From positions 62,001 through 126,000 of the forward strand of contig CASGAM010000025.1 of NCBI GenBank assembly GCA_949299545.1: a stretch of DNA of 64,000 bases. The letters run 5' to 3'. The notes under the pieces were generated by a model, which ran no database searches, was not told where the DNA came from, and saw only the letters and a program-made list of their open reading frames with translations. This DNA is from an uncultured Prevotellaceae bacterium. Its GTDB lineage: Bacteria > Bacteroidota > Bacteroidia > Bacteroidales > Bacteroidaceae. Below, piece by piece: positions 43,497-51,445 of this stretch. Within the stretch, counting starts at the first letter, position 1, and each line of letters begins with the position of its first letter. Position numbers and translations under genes: made by a program.

Positions 43497-43554
43497 CGGA
43501 TGTGTCAAAATAAAATCCATTTCATGCGTTTGAGTTTTGACACGTCCGCTTTTT
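43497..43554 (+). terminator. Terminator of the GH43-GH97 operon
   Basis: A 14-bp stem with one G-T pair (43497-43510 with 43535-43548) and a 24-nt loop is followed by CTTTTT. Confidence 0.8.
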
Positions 43555-43581
43555 ATATTGCAACCTTATATTGTGGGGGCT

Positions 43582-43670
43582 GAAATTACAAGCGGTCGCA
43601 GCCAAATTTGCAACAGGTCGCCTCGTAAAAGCGACAGGTTATAAATTTGGCTGCGACCGCTTGCAATTTC
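43582..43670 (+). repeat. Palindromic intergenic repeat element, copy 2
   Basis: Arms 43582-43609 and 43643-43670 pair over 28 bp with a single mismatch; an inner GTCGC/GCGAC stem (43617-43621 with 43631-43635) closes a 9-nt loop. On the reverse complement it aligns with copy 1 over most of its length: CCTGTCGCTT, then AGGCGA, then GCTGC and ACCGCTTG in the same order. No T-run follows on either strand. Confidence 0.8.
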
Positions 43671-43846
43671 TTTGATTATAAGTAGCCTATAACCAGTGAT
43701 TTATTGTATGTCAGAATTCAAAGTCAGAAATTGCGGAAGATATTCAGTTTCTTTTGTAAATTATCCCTTATGCTACTGACGTTTTGTACAGGATTTTCCG
43801 AAAAGTGGCCGGTAAGATTTCTTGGTATAAATCGGTATAAAAATGA

Positions 43847-43883
43847 AAGCAGGACACAACAACAGTTGTGCTGTGTCCTGCTT
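43847..43883 (-). terminator. Terminator after the small secreted protein gene
   Basis: A perfect 12-bp stem (43847-43858 with 43872-43883) with an inner ACAAC/GTTGT pairing is followed on the minus strand by ATTTTTAT. Confidence 0.8.
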
Positions 43884-43917
43884 CTGCTATTATGATGTTA
43901 TGAATGTAGAGAAAAGA

Positions 43918-44196
43918 TTATCTCATTTGTTCAGCTAATGCAAGAATGGCTTTTTCGCCGGCATTTTCATATACAGATACTTTGTTTGTTGTTGAATCGG
44001 TAACAACTGTATCATTTTGTGTTAGCAGATTGCATTTTGACGGATTAACTTTTGCCGTATCTGTTACAACGGTGTCTGTTAAACAAACGTTTTTTGTTGA
44101 GTCGTTAGGTATTGTATCGTTTGCAGCAGTATTGATGTTCGCAAATAAACTGTTGATACCCATTGCCATTATGGCAGTTAAAAAAATCTTTTTCAT
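43918..44196 (-). CDS. Small secreted protein, Thr/Asp/Val-rich
   Basis: A 92-residue protein with signal peptide MKKIFLTAIMAMGINSLFA. The mature part contains a duplicated motif, TDTVVTDTAKV and NDTVVTDSTTN, with two Cys residues (about 38 and 55). It ends with a short helix (EKAILALAEQMR). Length and composition are unlike any family I know. A dedicated terminator and signal peptide support it as real. It sits directly beside the sigma54-type regulator gene in the same direction, which makes it a possible target, though I found no -12/-24 promoter (TGGCAC-N5-TTGC) upstream. Confidence 0.6.
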   Translation of the reverse strand: MKKIFLTAIMAMGINSLFANINTAANDTIPNDSTKNVCLTDTVVTDTAKVNPSKCNLLTQNDTVVTDSTTNKVSVYENAGEKAILALAEQMR

Positions 44197-44369
44197 AATC
44201 TTTTGTCGTTTTAAATTGGTTATAGAATAAAAGTCACATTTATAATAGACAAAGGATATGCCAAACTAAGAAAAGATAATGAAAGGCTTGATTATGAGAA
44301 TGATATGTTAAGGCCTTGTTTTAGGATGAATGTGGGGGCATGTAGAAACTGTGGATTTATTCTACATTG

Positions 44370-45725
44370 TCATTGTGGAATTTTGTATAATTTGAGTTTG
44401 TTGTATAGGGTCTTCCTGTCTATTCCTAACAAAGCAGCGGCTTTACTTTTGTTGTTTTGCGTTGCTTGCAGTGCCTGTATGATTTGCTCTTTTTCGTGGT
44501 CTTCATTATACAACCTCAGACTATTTGTGGCCGATGCAGGAGCATTTAGAAGAGCTTCCTCTGTAGTTGGAAGATTGAGTGTTTTAGCAGAGATATAATT
44601 ATCTTGTGCCAACAATGTTGCGCGTTTGATAATATTTTTCATTTGCCGTAAATTACCCGGCCATGAATAATTCATCATAGCATGCGAAGCGTCGGGGGTG
44701 AAACCTATGACATCTTTTTCTAATTCTTTATTGGCTTCTTCCAGAAAGAAACGGGCGAACACAAGAATGTCTTCTTCTCTGTCTTTCAATAATGGCAGGT
44801 GTAGGGTAAACTCGTTTATCCGATGGAAAAGGTCCTCCCGGAAAAGCCCGTTGGCGATGGCTTGCGGCAAATTTTCGTTTGTAGCGCATATCAACCGGAC
44901 ATCTACGGCAATTTCGCGTGTTGAGCCGACTGGGCGTATGCGCTTTTCCTGGATGGCTCTCAGCAGCTGCACCTGCACGTCATAGCTGAGGTTGCCTACC
45001 TCGTCGAGGAACAGGGTGCCGCCGTTGGCTTCAACGAAAGCGCCAGTCTTGTCTGTTAGAGCCCCGGTGAATGAACCTTTGATGTGGCCGAAGAACTCGG
45101 ATGCAGACAATTCCTTTAATAACGCGCCGCAGTCAATAGCAACAAACGGTTTGTCTGCACGTTTGCTCAACTGGTGTATGCGGTGGGCGATGTGCTCTTT
45201 GCCGGTTCCGCTTGCTCCTTGTATAAGCACCGACATTTGGGTTGGTGCCACTAGTCCTACATAATTGTACAGTTCTTTGGCAGCTTTGCTTTTACCATCG
45301 ATGAGGAGAGGGGCTTCATGGAGTATTTTTTTTGTTTGCTGCTGTTGTGGCGTTTGGCGGTTCTTTGTAATGGCTTCGTTGATTTTCTCTAAAAGCAGAT
45401 CGGGTTGTACCGGTTTGGCGATATAGTCGGCCGCCCCTTGTTTCATGGCCTTTACCGCATTTTGGACTTCGGCGTAACTGGTCATGATGATAACCGGGCT
45501 GTTGTGGTTTTCCTTAGTCATCCATGACAGCAAGCCAAGACCGTCTTCGTCCGGCAGACGTAGGTCCGAGAGGACAATGTCAAATGCTTTTTGAGAAAGG
45601 TGTTTTTTGGCTGTGGTGACAGAAAATGCGGTTTCAACCTGGAAGCCTTTCTTCTCAAGCCATGTCCTCAGCATCTTTGAAAATGTGAGGTCGTCCTCGA
45701 CTATCAGTATAGAGTTTATTGCCAT
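44370..45725 (-). CDS. Sigma54-dependent response regulator, NtrC type
   Basis: A 451-residue transcription activator. A receiver domain (1-120) has the phospho-acceptor Asp54 in LSDLRLPD. The AAA+ domain (about 135-370) has Walker A GASGTGKE at 170-177 and the sigma54-contact loop at 217-222, which reads GSFTGA where the usual sequence is GAFTGA. It then has GGTLFLDEVGNL (Walker B) and, C-terminal, a Fis-type helix-turn-helix (KSKAAALLGIDRKTLYNKL). Phosphorylated from the kinase encoded 65 bp upstream, it would open sigma54 promoters. The Ser variant in the loop is uncommon but is known to be tolerated in some family members. Confidence 0.92.
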   Translation of the reverse strand: MAINSILIVEDDLTFSKMLRTWLEKKGFQVETAFSVTTAKKHLSQKAFDIVLSDLRLPDEDGLGLLSWMTKENHNSPVIIMTSYAEVQNAVKAMKQGAADYIAKPVQPDLLLEKINEAITKNRQTPQQQQTKKILHEAPLLIDGKSKAAKELYNYVGLVAPTQMSVLIQGASGTGKEHIAHRIHQLSKRADKPFVAIDCGALLKELSASEFFGHIKGSFTGALTDKTGAFVEANGGTLFLDEVGNLSYDVQVQLLRAIQEKRIRPVGSTREIAVDVRLICATNENLPQAIANGLFREDLFHRINEFTLHLPLLKDREEDILVFARFFLEEANKELEKDVIGFTPDASHAMMNYSWPGNLRQMKNIIKRATLLAQDNYISAKTLNLPTTEEALLNAPASATNSLRLYNEDHEKEQIIQALQATQNNKSKAAALLGIDRKTLYNKLKLYKIPQ

Positions 45726-45790
45726 TGTTTTGTTGCTGCTTGTGCAAAGATAAGGGCTTTTTCTTTGACTGCTTTATTATGGATTCTTTT

Positions 45791-48289
45791 TTAAAGGTTT
45801 TTATACCCTGTATCCTTTTGCAGGGCGGAAATGATTTGTCTCAATGTGGCCAATATGGTTTCCGCAGCTTGTTGATGCCTGGCTGTCCATTCCGGCAAGG
45901 TCTCTCTGGAACTGTCAAGTAGTTTCAGTGCCTGAACGGATGGAGCGTTTATCAGGATGGATGTTGGGAGAAGTTTGTGTGCCAGGTTACACAGGGTGTT
46001 ATGATCTTTCTTTTTAAGTGCCGTGGCAAACGATTTTTCGTGACTGATGGTTTCTTCGAGATATGTGGTCAGTATGTCGTTTGCAGCTGACGGGTCACCG
46101 TTGGCAAAGGCTGTGAGTTCCTGAAAACGTAGGTTCCCGGACTCTTCGAGGTTTTCGGAAGTTTGCTGTTGCGTATGGATAGTCGATTCATTCCGGCCTT
46201 TGATTGCTTTCTGAATGGCGGTGTATAGTTCTTTCCTGCTGTAAGGCTTGTACAGGCAGGTGGCAAACCCTTGTGCGATGAATTCTTTTTCTTCTATGTC
46301 TTGTCGGGCCGTAACAGCAATGACAGGCATGTTGGAGAGACCTTTCTCGGATAGGCTTTTTGACAGGCTGAAACCATTCATACCGGGCATTTGTATGTCT
46401 GTGAATAGCAGGTCGAATGATTCATTTTCTAATATAGTGGATACATATTCGGGGCGGGAACATGTTTTTATAAACATCGTTCCATTGTTTTCGTCGGGTT
46501 GGATTTGTTCGAGCATCGTTTTAGCCAGTTTCAGCTGCAGCGTGTCGTCGTCAACTAATAGTATGTGCAATGGGGGGAGCTTGCCGGATGGCGTGTTTTC
46601 GAGGGTAGTGGCAACATTGGGTGATGTTTCGACCGGAATGCTTATTGTAAACGTCGTGCCGCGGTCGGGAACACTTTGTACGGAAAGTTTTCCATTTAAC
46701 AGACTGACAAGTTTTCGCGTGATGGATAAACCTAATCCGACGCCTTCTTCGCCTTGGGCGCTTCTTAAACGTGTGAACGCTTGGAATATTTGTGCCGTTT
46801 CTTCTTCGTTCATGCCGCATCCGGTGTCGGTTATGATGAACGTCAGGTTGTTTTCAGACTGCTTGCATCGGAGTGAAACCTTGCCCGATTGGGTGAACTT
46901 GATGGCATTGCTGACGAGATTCTCAATTATTTGGCGGATATGGAAAGCATCTCCCCGACAGTTGAGGTCACCTGTCGTTTCATATTCTAAGGTAAAGCCT
47001 ATGCCTTTTTGGTTGGCGGCCGGGATGAAACTTTCATAGATGTCGTTCATAAGTTGTTTCGGAAAGAAACTGACGGGATGGGAATCCATTTTTTCTGCTT
47101 CTAAACGGTGGAAGTCCAAAAGTGAGTTGACAAGCGACAACAAATGCTTGACGGCTTCTTTGATGTTATGGATGTATAACTGTTCTTTTTTGTCAGACAC
47201 TGTTTCTGCGAGCAAGTCTGCATAGCCAGAAATGGTTCCGGCCGGTGCCTTGATGTCATGGGTAATAGTTAACATGAGTTTTTCCCTTGAAACCAGCAGG
47301 CTTTCAGCTTTCCTCTTAGCTTTCTCTAACTCGTTGCGGTAGTGGTTGCTTTTGTTATGATCTCTTTTGATGAGTATGAAGAACAGCACGGCCAACATGA
47401 TGGCAGCCGTTGCAACACCGGAGGTAGTGAGCATGGCTTTGTTTCTGGATTGGATGGCTTTTTCTGTTTCGGCTTGAATCCATAGTTGTTCGTCATGCTC
47501 TATGCTTTCAAGAAGTTGCGCCAGGCGATTGCTGATTTCCAGACCTTCGTAACCAATGATTCGGGATTGTGTTTCTACTTGCTGACGGTGTTGATGTCTT
47601 GCGAGTTTGAGTTCTTCTTCAATACCAGTGAGTAAGAATGCCAGACTGTCGGCCGTGTTATAGTCTTGTTTCAGAGTATCTACTGATACAATTCTTGTAC
47701 TTCTGCTGACTTGGGTCGTGTCTGCTGTCTGTGGATTGAATGCTTCAGCCAGCCGCTGTATAAAACGTTTTTTAGGTTTTTGTATGGTGTATGATTCTTC
47801 CGATTGAATGATTTCCCGTTTAAGCTGAGGGCGTGATACAATGGTGTCTTTAAGTGATAACAAACTGTCTATATGCCTTTTGTAAGTCGTTCCGGGAGTG
47901 GTGGAGTTTATTGTTCTGACGAGTTTCCTCAAGTTGTTCTTTCTTTGGTCGAGCAGGTATGATAGTGTATCTAATCTGTTCTTGTTTAGGCTGTCTGTAA
48001 GTAATGAGTCGACGAAAAGAATGGCGTCGTGGGCGTCAGAGAGTGATTGTTCATATACAGCATAGGCTCCGCTGTTTCCGGCTTGCACAGCATGAGCCAT
48101 GTTTTCAACCTTGAATAATTTGTATATCAATAGATTTGTTGCCTTACGTCGTGATGAGATTGATTCTTCGTTTTCGGAAAGTCTGAGTATGGAATAAGTT
48201 TGCGAATATACAATGTATATACCGGCTATAAACATGACGGTGATGAGAAAGTAACCGCAAGCTGCTTTAAAAGGAATTGAAGGTTTCAT
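45791..48289 (-). CDS. Hybrid sensor histidine kinase with C-terminal HPt domain
   Basis: An 832-residue inner-membrane sensor. Two membrane helices (about 10-30 and 286-307) flank a periplasmic helical sensor of roughly 255 residues. Then come the dimerisation domain with His344 in THDIKAP, the ATPase domain with NLVSNAIKF, DTGCGMN and GVGLGLSI, and a receiver domain with Asp631 in FTDIQMP. The C-terminal HPt domain has His771 in NLAHKLLP. The His-Asp-His relay would end on Asp54 of the response regulator gene downstream. The signal sensed is unknown; the periplasmic part is a helical coiled-coil, not a named sensor domain. Confidence 0.92.
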   Translation of the reverse strand: MKPSIPFKAACGYFLITVMFIAGIYIVYSQTYSILRLSENEESISSRRKATNLLIYKLFKVENMAHAVQAGNSGAYAVYEQSLSDAHDAILFVDSLLTDSLNKNRLDTLSYLLDQRKNNLRKLVRTINSTTPGTTYKRHIDSLLSLKDTIVSRPQLKREIIQSEESYTIQKPKKRFIQRLAEAFNPQTADTTQVSRSTRIVSVDTLKQDYNTADSLAFLLTGIEEELKLARHQHRQQVETQSRIIGYEGLEISNRLAQLLESIEHDEQLWIQAETEKAIQSRNKAMLTTSGVATAAIMLAVLFFILIKRDHNKSNHYRNELEKAKRKAESLLVSREKLMLTITHDIKAPAGTISGYADLLAETVSDKKEQLYIHNIKEAVKHLLSLVNSLLDFHRLEAEKMDSHPVSFFPKQLMNDIYESFIPAANQKGIGFTLEYETTGDLNCRGDAFHIRQIIENLVSNAIKFTQSGKVSLRCKQSENNLTFIITDTGCGMNEEETAQIFQAFTRLRSAQGEEGVGLGLSITRKLVSLLNGKLSVQSVPDRGTTFTISIPVETSPNVATTLENTPSGKLPPLHILLVDDDTLQLKLAKTMLEQIQPDENNGTMFIKTCSRPEYVSTILENESFDLLFTDIQMPGMNGFSLSKSLSEKGLSNMPVIAVTARQDIEEKEFIAQGFATCLYKPYSRKELYTAIQKAIKGRNESTIHTQQQTSENLEESGNLRFQELTAFANGDPSAANDILTTYLEETISHEKSFATALKKKDHNTLCNLAHKLLPTSILINAPSVQALKLLDSSRETLPEWTARHQQAAETILATLRQIISALQKDTGYKNL

Positions 48290-48314
48290 TTACGACATGT
48301 TATATTTCTTGTCG

Positions 48315-48322
48315 CAAAACTA
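48315..48322 (-). promoter_or_regulatory. -7 box for the kinase-regulator operon
   Basis: Reads TAGTTTTG on the minus strand, 25 bp before the kinase start. Confidence 0.45.
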
Positions 48323-48461
48323 TAAAAAATCTCTTTAAGTAGGAATAATATACGAACTTTGTTACCTTCCATTCAAGGGCGTTGACAAATTCGAACAGTT
48401 AACCGGCAGGCATTTTGAATCGGCTGGGCTCCGCAGGCTTTGGTTTGGTGTTTTTACGATG

Positions 48462-48695
48462 TCATTTTATTATCTCATGACTTTCGGAATCATCGTAAAC
48501 TTCTTCTGTAAAACAATCAAAGAAGTTGTAATTAAGTATTTTGCTGATTCTTATTAATAAGTCTGTATCTATACTGGCTCTTTTAAATATGGAGTATACG
48601 TTCGTGCGATCACAATATAGCTTTTTGGCAAACCAAGTAACACTTCTTCCTTGTTCGTGTATTTGTCTTTCTATCAATTGCCCGATATGTATCAT
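48462..48695 (-). CDS. Small XRE-type helix-turn-helix regulator
   Basis: A 77-residue protein consisting almost only of a helix-turn-helix. The segment LIERQIHEQGRSVTWFAKKL, then CDRTNVYSIFKRASIDTDLLIRISKIL, follows the XRE pattern: a scaffold helix, the turn (SVTWFAKKL), the recognition helix (DRTNVYSIF) and a closing helix. It ends in an acidic tail (EEVYDDSESHE). Many Bacteroidales carry such single-domain regulators; no target is known. A 9-bp perfect dyad lies about 96 bp upstream and could be its operator. It points away from the thrE gene. Confidence 0.8.
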   Translation of the reverse strand: MIHIGQLIERQIHEQGRSVTWFAKKLYCDRTNVYSIFKRASIDTDLLIRISKILNYNFFDCFTEEVYDDSESHEIIK

Positions 48696-48790
48696 GATTT
48701 TCTATTAAAAAGCACCTGCCTTATCAAAATTCAAATATAATTATTTTATTTATTAGGCTAAATATCTGAATGTAGAATATAATTATACAG

Positions 48791-48815
48791 ATGTGTAGAA
48801 AATATATCTACACAT
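48791..48815. promoter_or_regulatory. Operator-like dyad
   Basis: ATGTGTAGA at 48791-48799 and its exact reverse complement at 48807-48815 are separated by AAATATA. The symmetry and AT-rich spacer suit a dimeric regulator such as the adjacent XRE protein. No T-run follows, which argues against a terminator. Confidence 0.5.
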
Positions 48816-49016
48816 AAAGGGAAATTTAGAGAATTTCTAATTACAGGTTAATTTAATATTTTTCCGAAATATATTACACAAATGTATTGATAAACATTGT
48901 TGTCTGCAAATCTGAAAGCTGAACTTTTTATATTAGATAATCGGCTGACCTGGACTTTTTATGTTATTTATGTTATTGTTCATCTGCAAATGATGGGATG
49001 TATCGTAATCATTGTT

Positions 49017-49024
49017 TAATTTTG
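49017..49024 (+). promoter_or_regulatory. -7 box for the thrE gene
   Basis: Reads TAATTTTG, 24 bp before the start codon. Confidence 0.5.
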
Positions 49025-49048
49025 CAGAAAATTAGTTTAAGGTAGATT

Positions 49049-50398
49049 ATGTTTGATTCTGGAGCAGATCAGGAAGATATTTTGGTTTTACGTCGCAAAC
49101 TTGATTTATTGTTGAGAACCGGTAAATTATTGATGGAAAGTGCGGCAGACACGAATCGTGTGGTAAGGAATATGAAACGCGTAGCTGCTTATTTGGGGTT
49201 ACCCGATGAGAAACTGCATATCGATGTAAGTTATACGATGTTGGCAGTAAATTTGAGTGATGAGGCATATTCGTTTTCCAAATTCCAGAAATGTGAGAAA
49301 CATGGGATAAACATGACTGCCATTTCTGAAATCAGTAAACTTTCGTGGCGAGCTATCGAGAAGGACTTTACGTTAGATGAGTATGAGCGGGAATTGGTTA
49401 GCATCAGTTCGAAACCGCGTAATTACAGACCGTGGTTGGTCGCAATTTGTGCGGCTTTTGCGTGTGGCGGCTTCTGTAAATTGTTTGGTGGTGACTGGAT
49501 GGCTTTCCTGTTTGCTTCTGTTTGTGCTTTTATAGGTTTCAAAGTAAGGGAAATATGTAATAAGTTGAGTATAAACATGTATATGGGTATTGCAGCTGCA
49601 GCTGGGGTTGCTACTTGTTTGGCTTATTTCACTTCATTGTTTGGTATATCTTCCACGCCCAACCATCCGTTGTTGGCATGTGCTTTGTTTATTGTTCCGG
49701 GAGTGCCGTTGATTAATTTCGTTGATGATATGATTGACAACTATGTTATGGTAGGAATTAACAGGGCTGCGAATACAGTGATGATGATGGGGGCGATGGC
49801 TTTTGGTATCGTTCTGGCTATTAAATTGTTGGCGATCGAAGATGTGGCTATTGATAAAAAATTCAGTGAACTTAGTATGATACCTCACGACCCGTATTAC
49901 GTTTATGCCATAGCAGCTGCAATTTCTGCTATTGGTTTCTCCACTATATTTAACGTGCAGCGGCGTTTGTTATGGGTTGTGGCCATTGGAGGTATGGTGT
50001 CGGTATGCACCAGAAATTTTTTTAATTTTGAGTTAGGCTTGGGCCCTGTACTTGGATCATTCATGGGAGCTCTTGTTGTCAGTTTGTTGGCTGTGAAAGC
50101 TGTTCACTGGTTTCATGTGCCAAATCATGTTTTGACGATACCATCGGTGATTCCGATGATTCCGGGAGTGTTGATGTATCGAGCTTTGTTCAGTTTCATT
50201 AATATGCACGGAGTAATAGGTGAGGTGACAAATGCTTTTTATAATGGGGTAACATCTGCTTTGATTATTTTGTGTATAGGTTTGGGGGTAGCTGTTCCTA
50301 ATATACTTGTGCGTGCCCACCGCGCTGTCGGTAGACAGAAACATCTTGAGTCAGAATTGGCGAAGCGAAGGATGCGCAGACGTATTTTCAGAGTCTGA
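49049..50398 (+). CDS. ThrE-type threonine/serine exporter
   Basis: A 449-residue inner-membrane protein. The first half has the ThrE (DUF1212) signature: LLLRTGKLLMESAADTNRVVRNM, then a soluble stretch, then five helices from about residue 130. The second half is the DUF3815-like domain with more helices and the basic end RRMRRRIFRV. The fused form, about 10 helices, is the usual Corynebacterium-like ThrE arrangement, which exports threonine and serine with the proton gradient. Substrate by family only. Some relatives export other amino acids or dicarboxylates. Confidence 0.85.
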   Translation: MFDSGADQEDILVLRRKLDLLLRTGKLLMESAADTNRVVRNMKRVAAYLGLPDEKLHIDVSYTMLAVNLSDEAYSFSKFQKCEKHGINMTAISEISKLSWRAIEKDFTLDEYERELVSISSKPRNYRPWLVAICAAFACGGFCKLFGGDWMAFLFASVCAFIGFKVREICNKLSINMYMGIAAAAGVATCLAYFTSLFGISSTPNHPLLACALFIVPGVPLINFVDDMIDNYVMVGINRAANTVMMMGAMAFGIVLAIKLLAIEDVAIDKKFSELSMIPHDPYYVYAIAAAISAIGFSTIFNVQRRLLWVVAIGGMVSVCTRNFFNFELGLGPVLGSFMGALVVSLLAVKAVHWFHVPNHVLTIPSVIPMIPGVLMYRALFSFINMHGVIGEVTNAFYNGVTSALIILCIGLGVAVPNILVRAHRAVGRQKHLESELAKRRMRRRIFRV

Positions 50399-50448
50399 CA
50401 TGGCTGTTTGCGATAATCCGAGATTGGCGTCTTTTTATCGAAGTCTTT

Positions 50449-50508
50449 CATAAAATTACCTTCATTCTTTCTACATACCGGATGTGAAAGGATGAAGGTA
50501 ATTTTATG
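50449..50508. terminator. Very strong bidirectional terminator
   Basis: Arms 50449-50465 and 50492-50508 are perfect over 17 bp and continue through 50466-50471 with 50486-50491 with one G-T pair, giving about 23 bp. AT-rich outer arms supply T-tracts in both directions. It separates the convergent thrE and atpG genes. Confidence 0.85.
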
Positions 50509-50566
50509 AGATTTGAGTGTGTAAATATAGTTCCTGTTTAGTCAGACTATCGAACCGGTTTCTTTA

Positions 50567-51439
50567 TTATGCCATAGAACCGCTTACAATATCAAGCAAC
50601 TCGTTGGTAATGACTTGTTGCCGGCTCTTGTTGTACATGATGTTCAGGTCTTGCAATAAATCGTTTGCGTTGTCTGTCGCTACTTGCATAGCCATCGTCC
50701 GAGCAGCGTGTTCTGATGCATTGGAGTCTAAAAGTGCTGTATAGAGTTTGACTCGCAGAACTGTGGGCAATAAAGTTTTCAGAAAACTTTCAGGTGATGG
50801 CTCTACAATATAGTTCGTAGCGAAATGACTTGTTGCTTTTTCCTGTTTCATCTGCGAGAGGTCGACCGGTAGAAAGGTATTGAGTTTTAATTCTTGGGTT
50901 GACATGGATTTGAAATGGTGGAAAAGTAGGTCAACTTGATCCACCTCCCTTTGCAAGAACATTGAGGTCAGTCGGTCAGCAAGGTCGGTTGCTTCTTTAC
51001 GGTTCGGTTTGTCTGCCATCTTATTGAACTGTCCGGCAGGGGTAAAACCTGCTCTTTTAACGGCCTCTTCAATCTTCCTGCCTACAGGGAAAATTACCAT
51101 GTTGTCTTTACCGATAGCATGATGTGATTCAACCCACGCATTAAAGTGGCGGATGATGTTCGCGTTATACCCCCCGCAAAGACTGTTGTTCGATGCGAAT
51201 ACAACTAATGCGGCACGCTTTACTTCACGTTGGGCGGTCAGTGTAGAGCTTATTTCCGAATCTGCGTTTAAAAAACCTTCCAGAATCCTTGAGAGTCGTT
51301 GTTCGTAAGGCCACATGCCTTCAATCAACTCTTGTGCTTTATGTAGCTTGGCAGATGCGACCATCTTCATGGCTGAAGTAAGTTTCAGTGTACCGTTGAC
51401 AGACGCAATCCTTAGTTTTATTTCTTTTAATGAGGCCAT
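50567..51439 (-). CDS. atpG: ATP synthase F1 gamma subunit
   Basis: The central rotor stalk of F1. The 290-residue protein starts MASLKEIKLRIASVNGTLKLTSAMKMVASAKLHKAQ, the family N-terminal helix (I-T-x-AMxMVxxxKL). It ends with the matching C-terminal helix (SEHAARTMAMQVATDNANDLL ... NKSRQQVITNELLDI). CGGYNANI lies in the Rossmann-like middle. Length is normal. It is the last gene of the operon, six bases after atpA, and is followed by the large terminator. Confidence 0.96.
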   Translation of the reverse strand: MASLKEIKLRIASVNGTLKLTSAMKMVASAKLHKAQELIEGMWPYEQRLSRILEGFLNADSEISSTLTAQREVKRAALVVFASNNSLCGGYNANIIRHFNAWVESHHAIGKDNMVIFPVGRKIEEAVKRAGFTPAGQFNKMADKPNRKEATDLADRLTSMFLQREVDQVDLLFHHFKSMSTQELKLNTFLPVDLSQMKQEKATSHFATNYIVEPSPESFLKTLLPTVLRVKLYTALLDSNASEHAARTMAMQVATDNANDLLQDLNIMYNKSRQQVITNELLDIVSGSMA

Positions 51440-51445
51440 AGTTGC

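Larger units (their letters stand above)
43456..43917. other. Intergenic region between the GH97 gene and the small secreted protein gene
   Basis: This 462-bp gap contains two terminators facing each other and, between them, copy 2 of the palindromic repeat element. No gene is credible here; short open frames overlap the repeat and the hairpins. Confidence 0.65.
48696..49048. other. AT-rich region between the XRE regulator and the thrE gene
   Basis: This 353-bp divergent region is strongly AT-rich, holds no gene, and contains a 9-bp dyad (48791-48815) and the -7 box of the thrE gene. The control regions of both genes must lie here. Confidence 0.6.

Noticed and set aside
43582-43670. Reading the palindromic element as a terminator
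   Set aside because: No T-run follows on either strand, separate terminators lie on both sides, and a similar element occurs at 20.3 kb.
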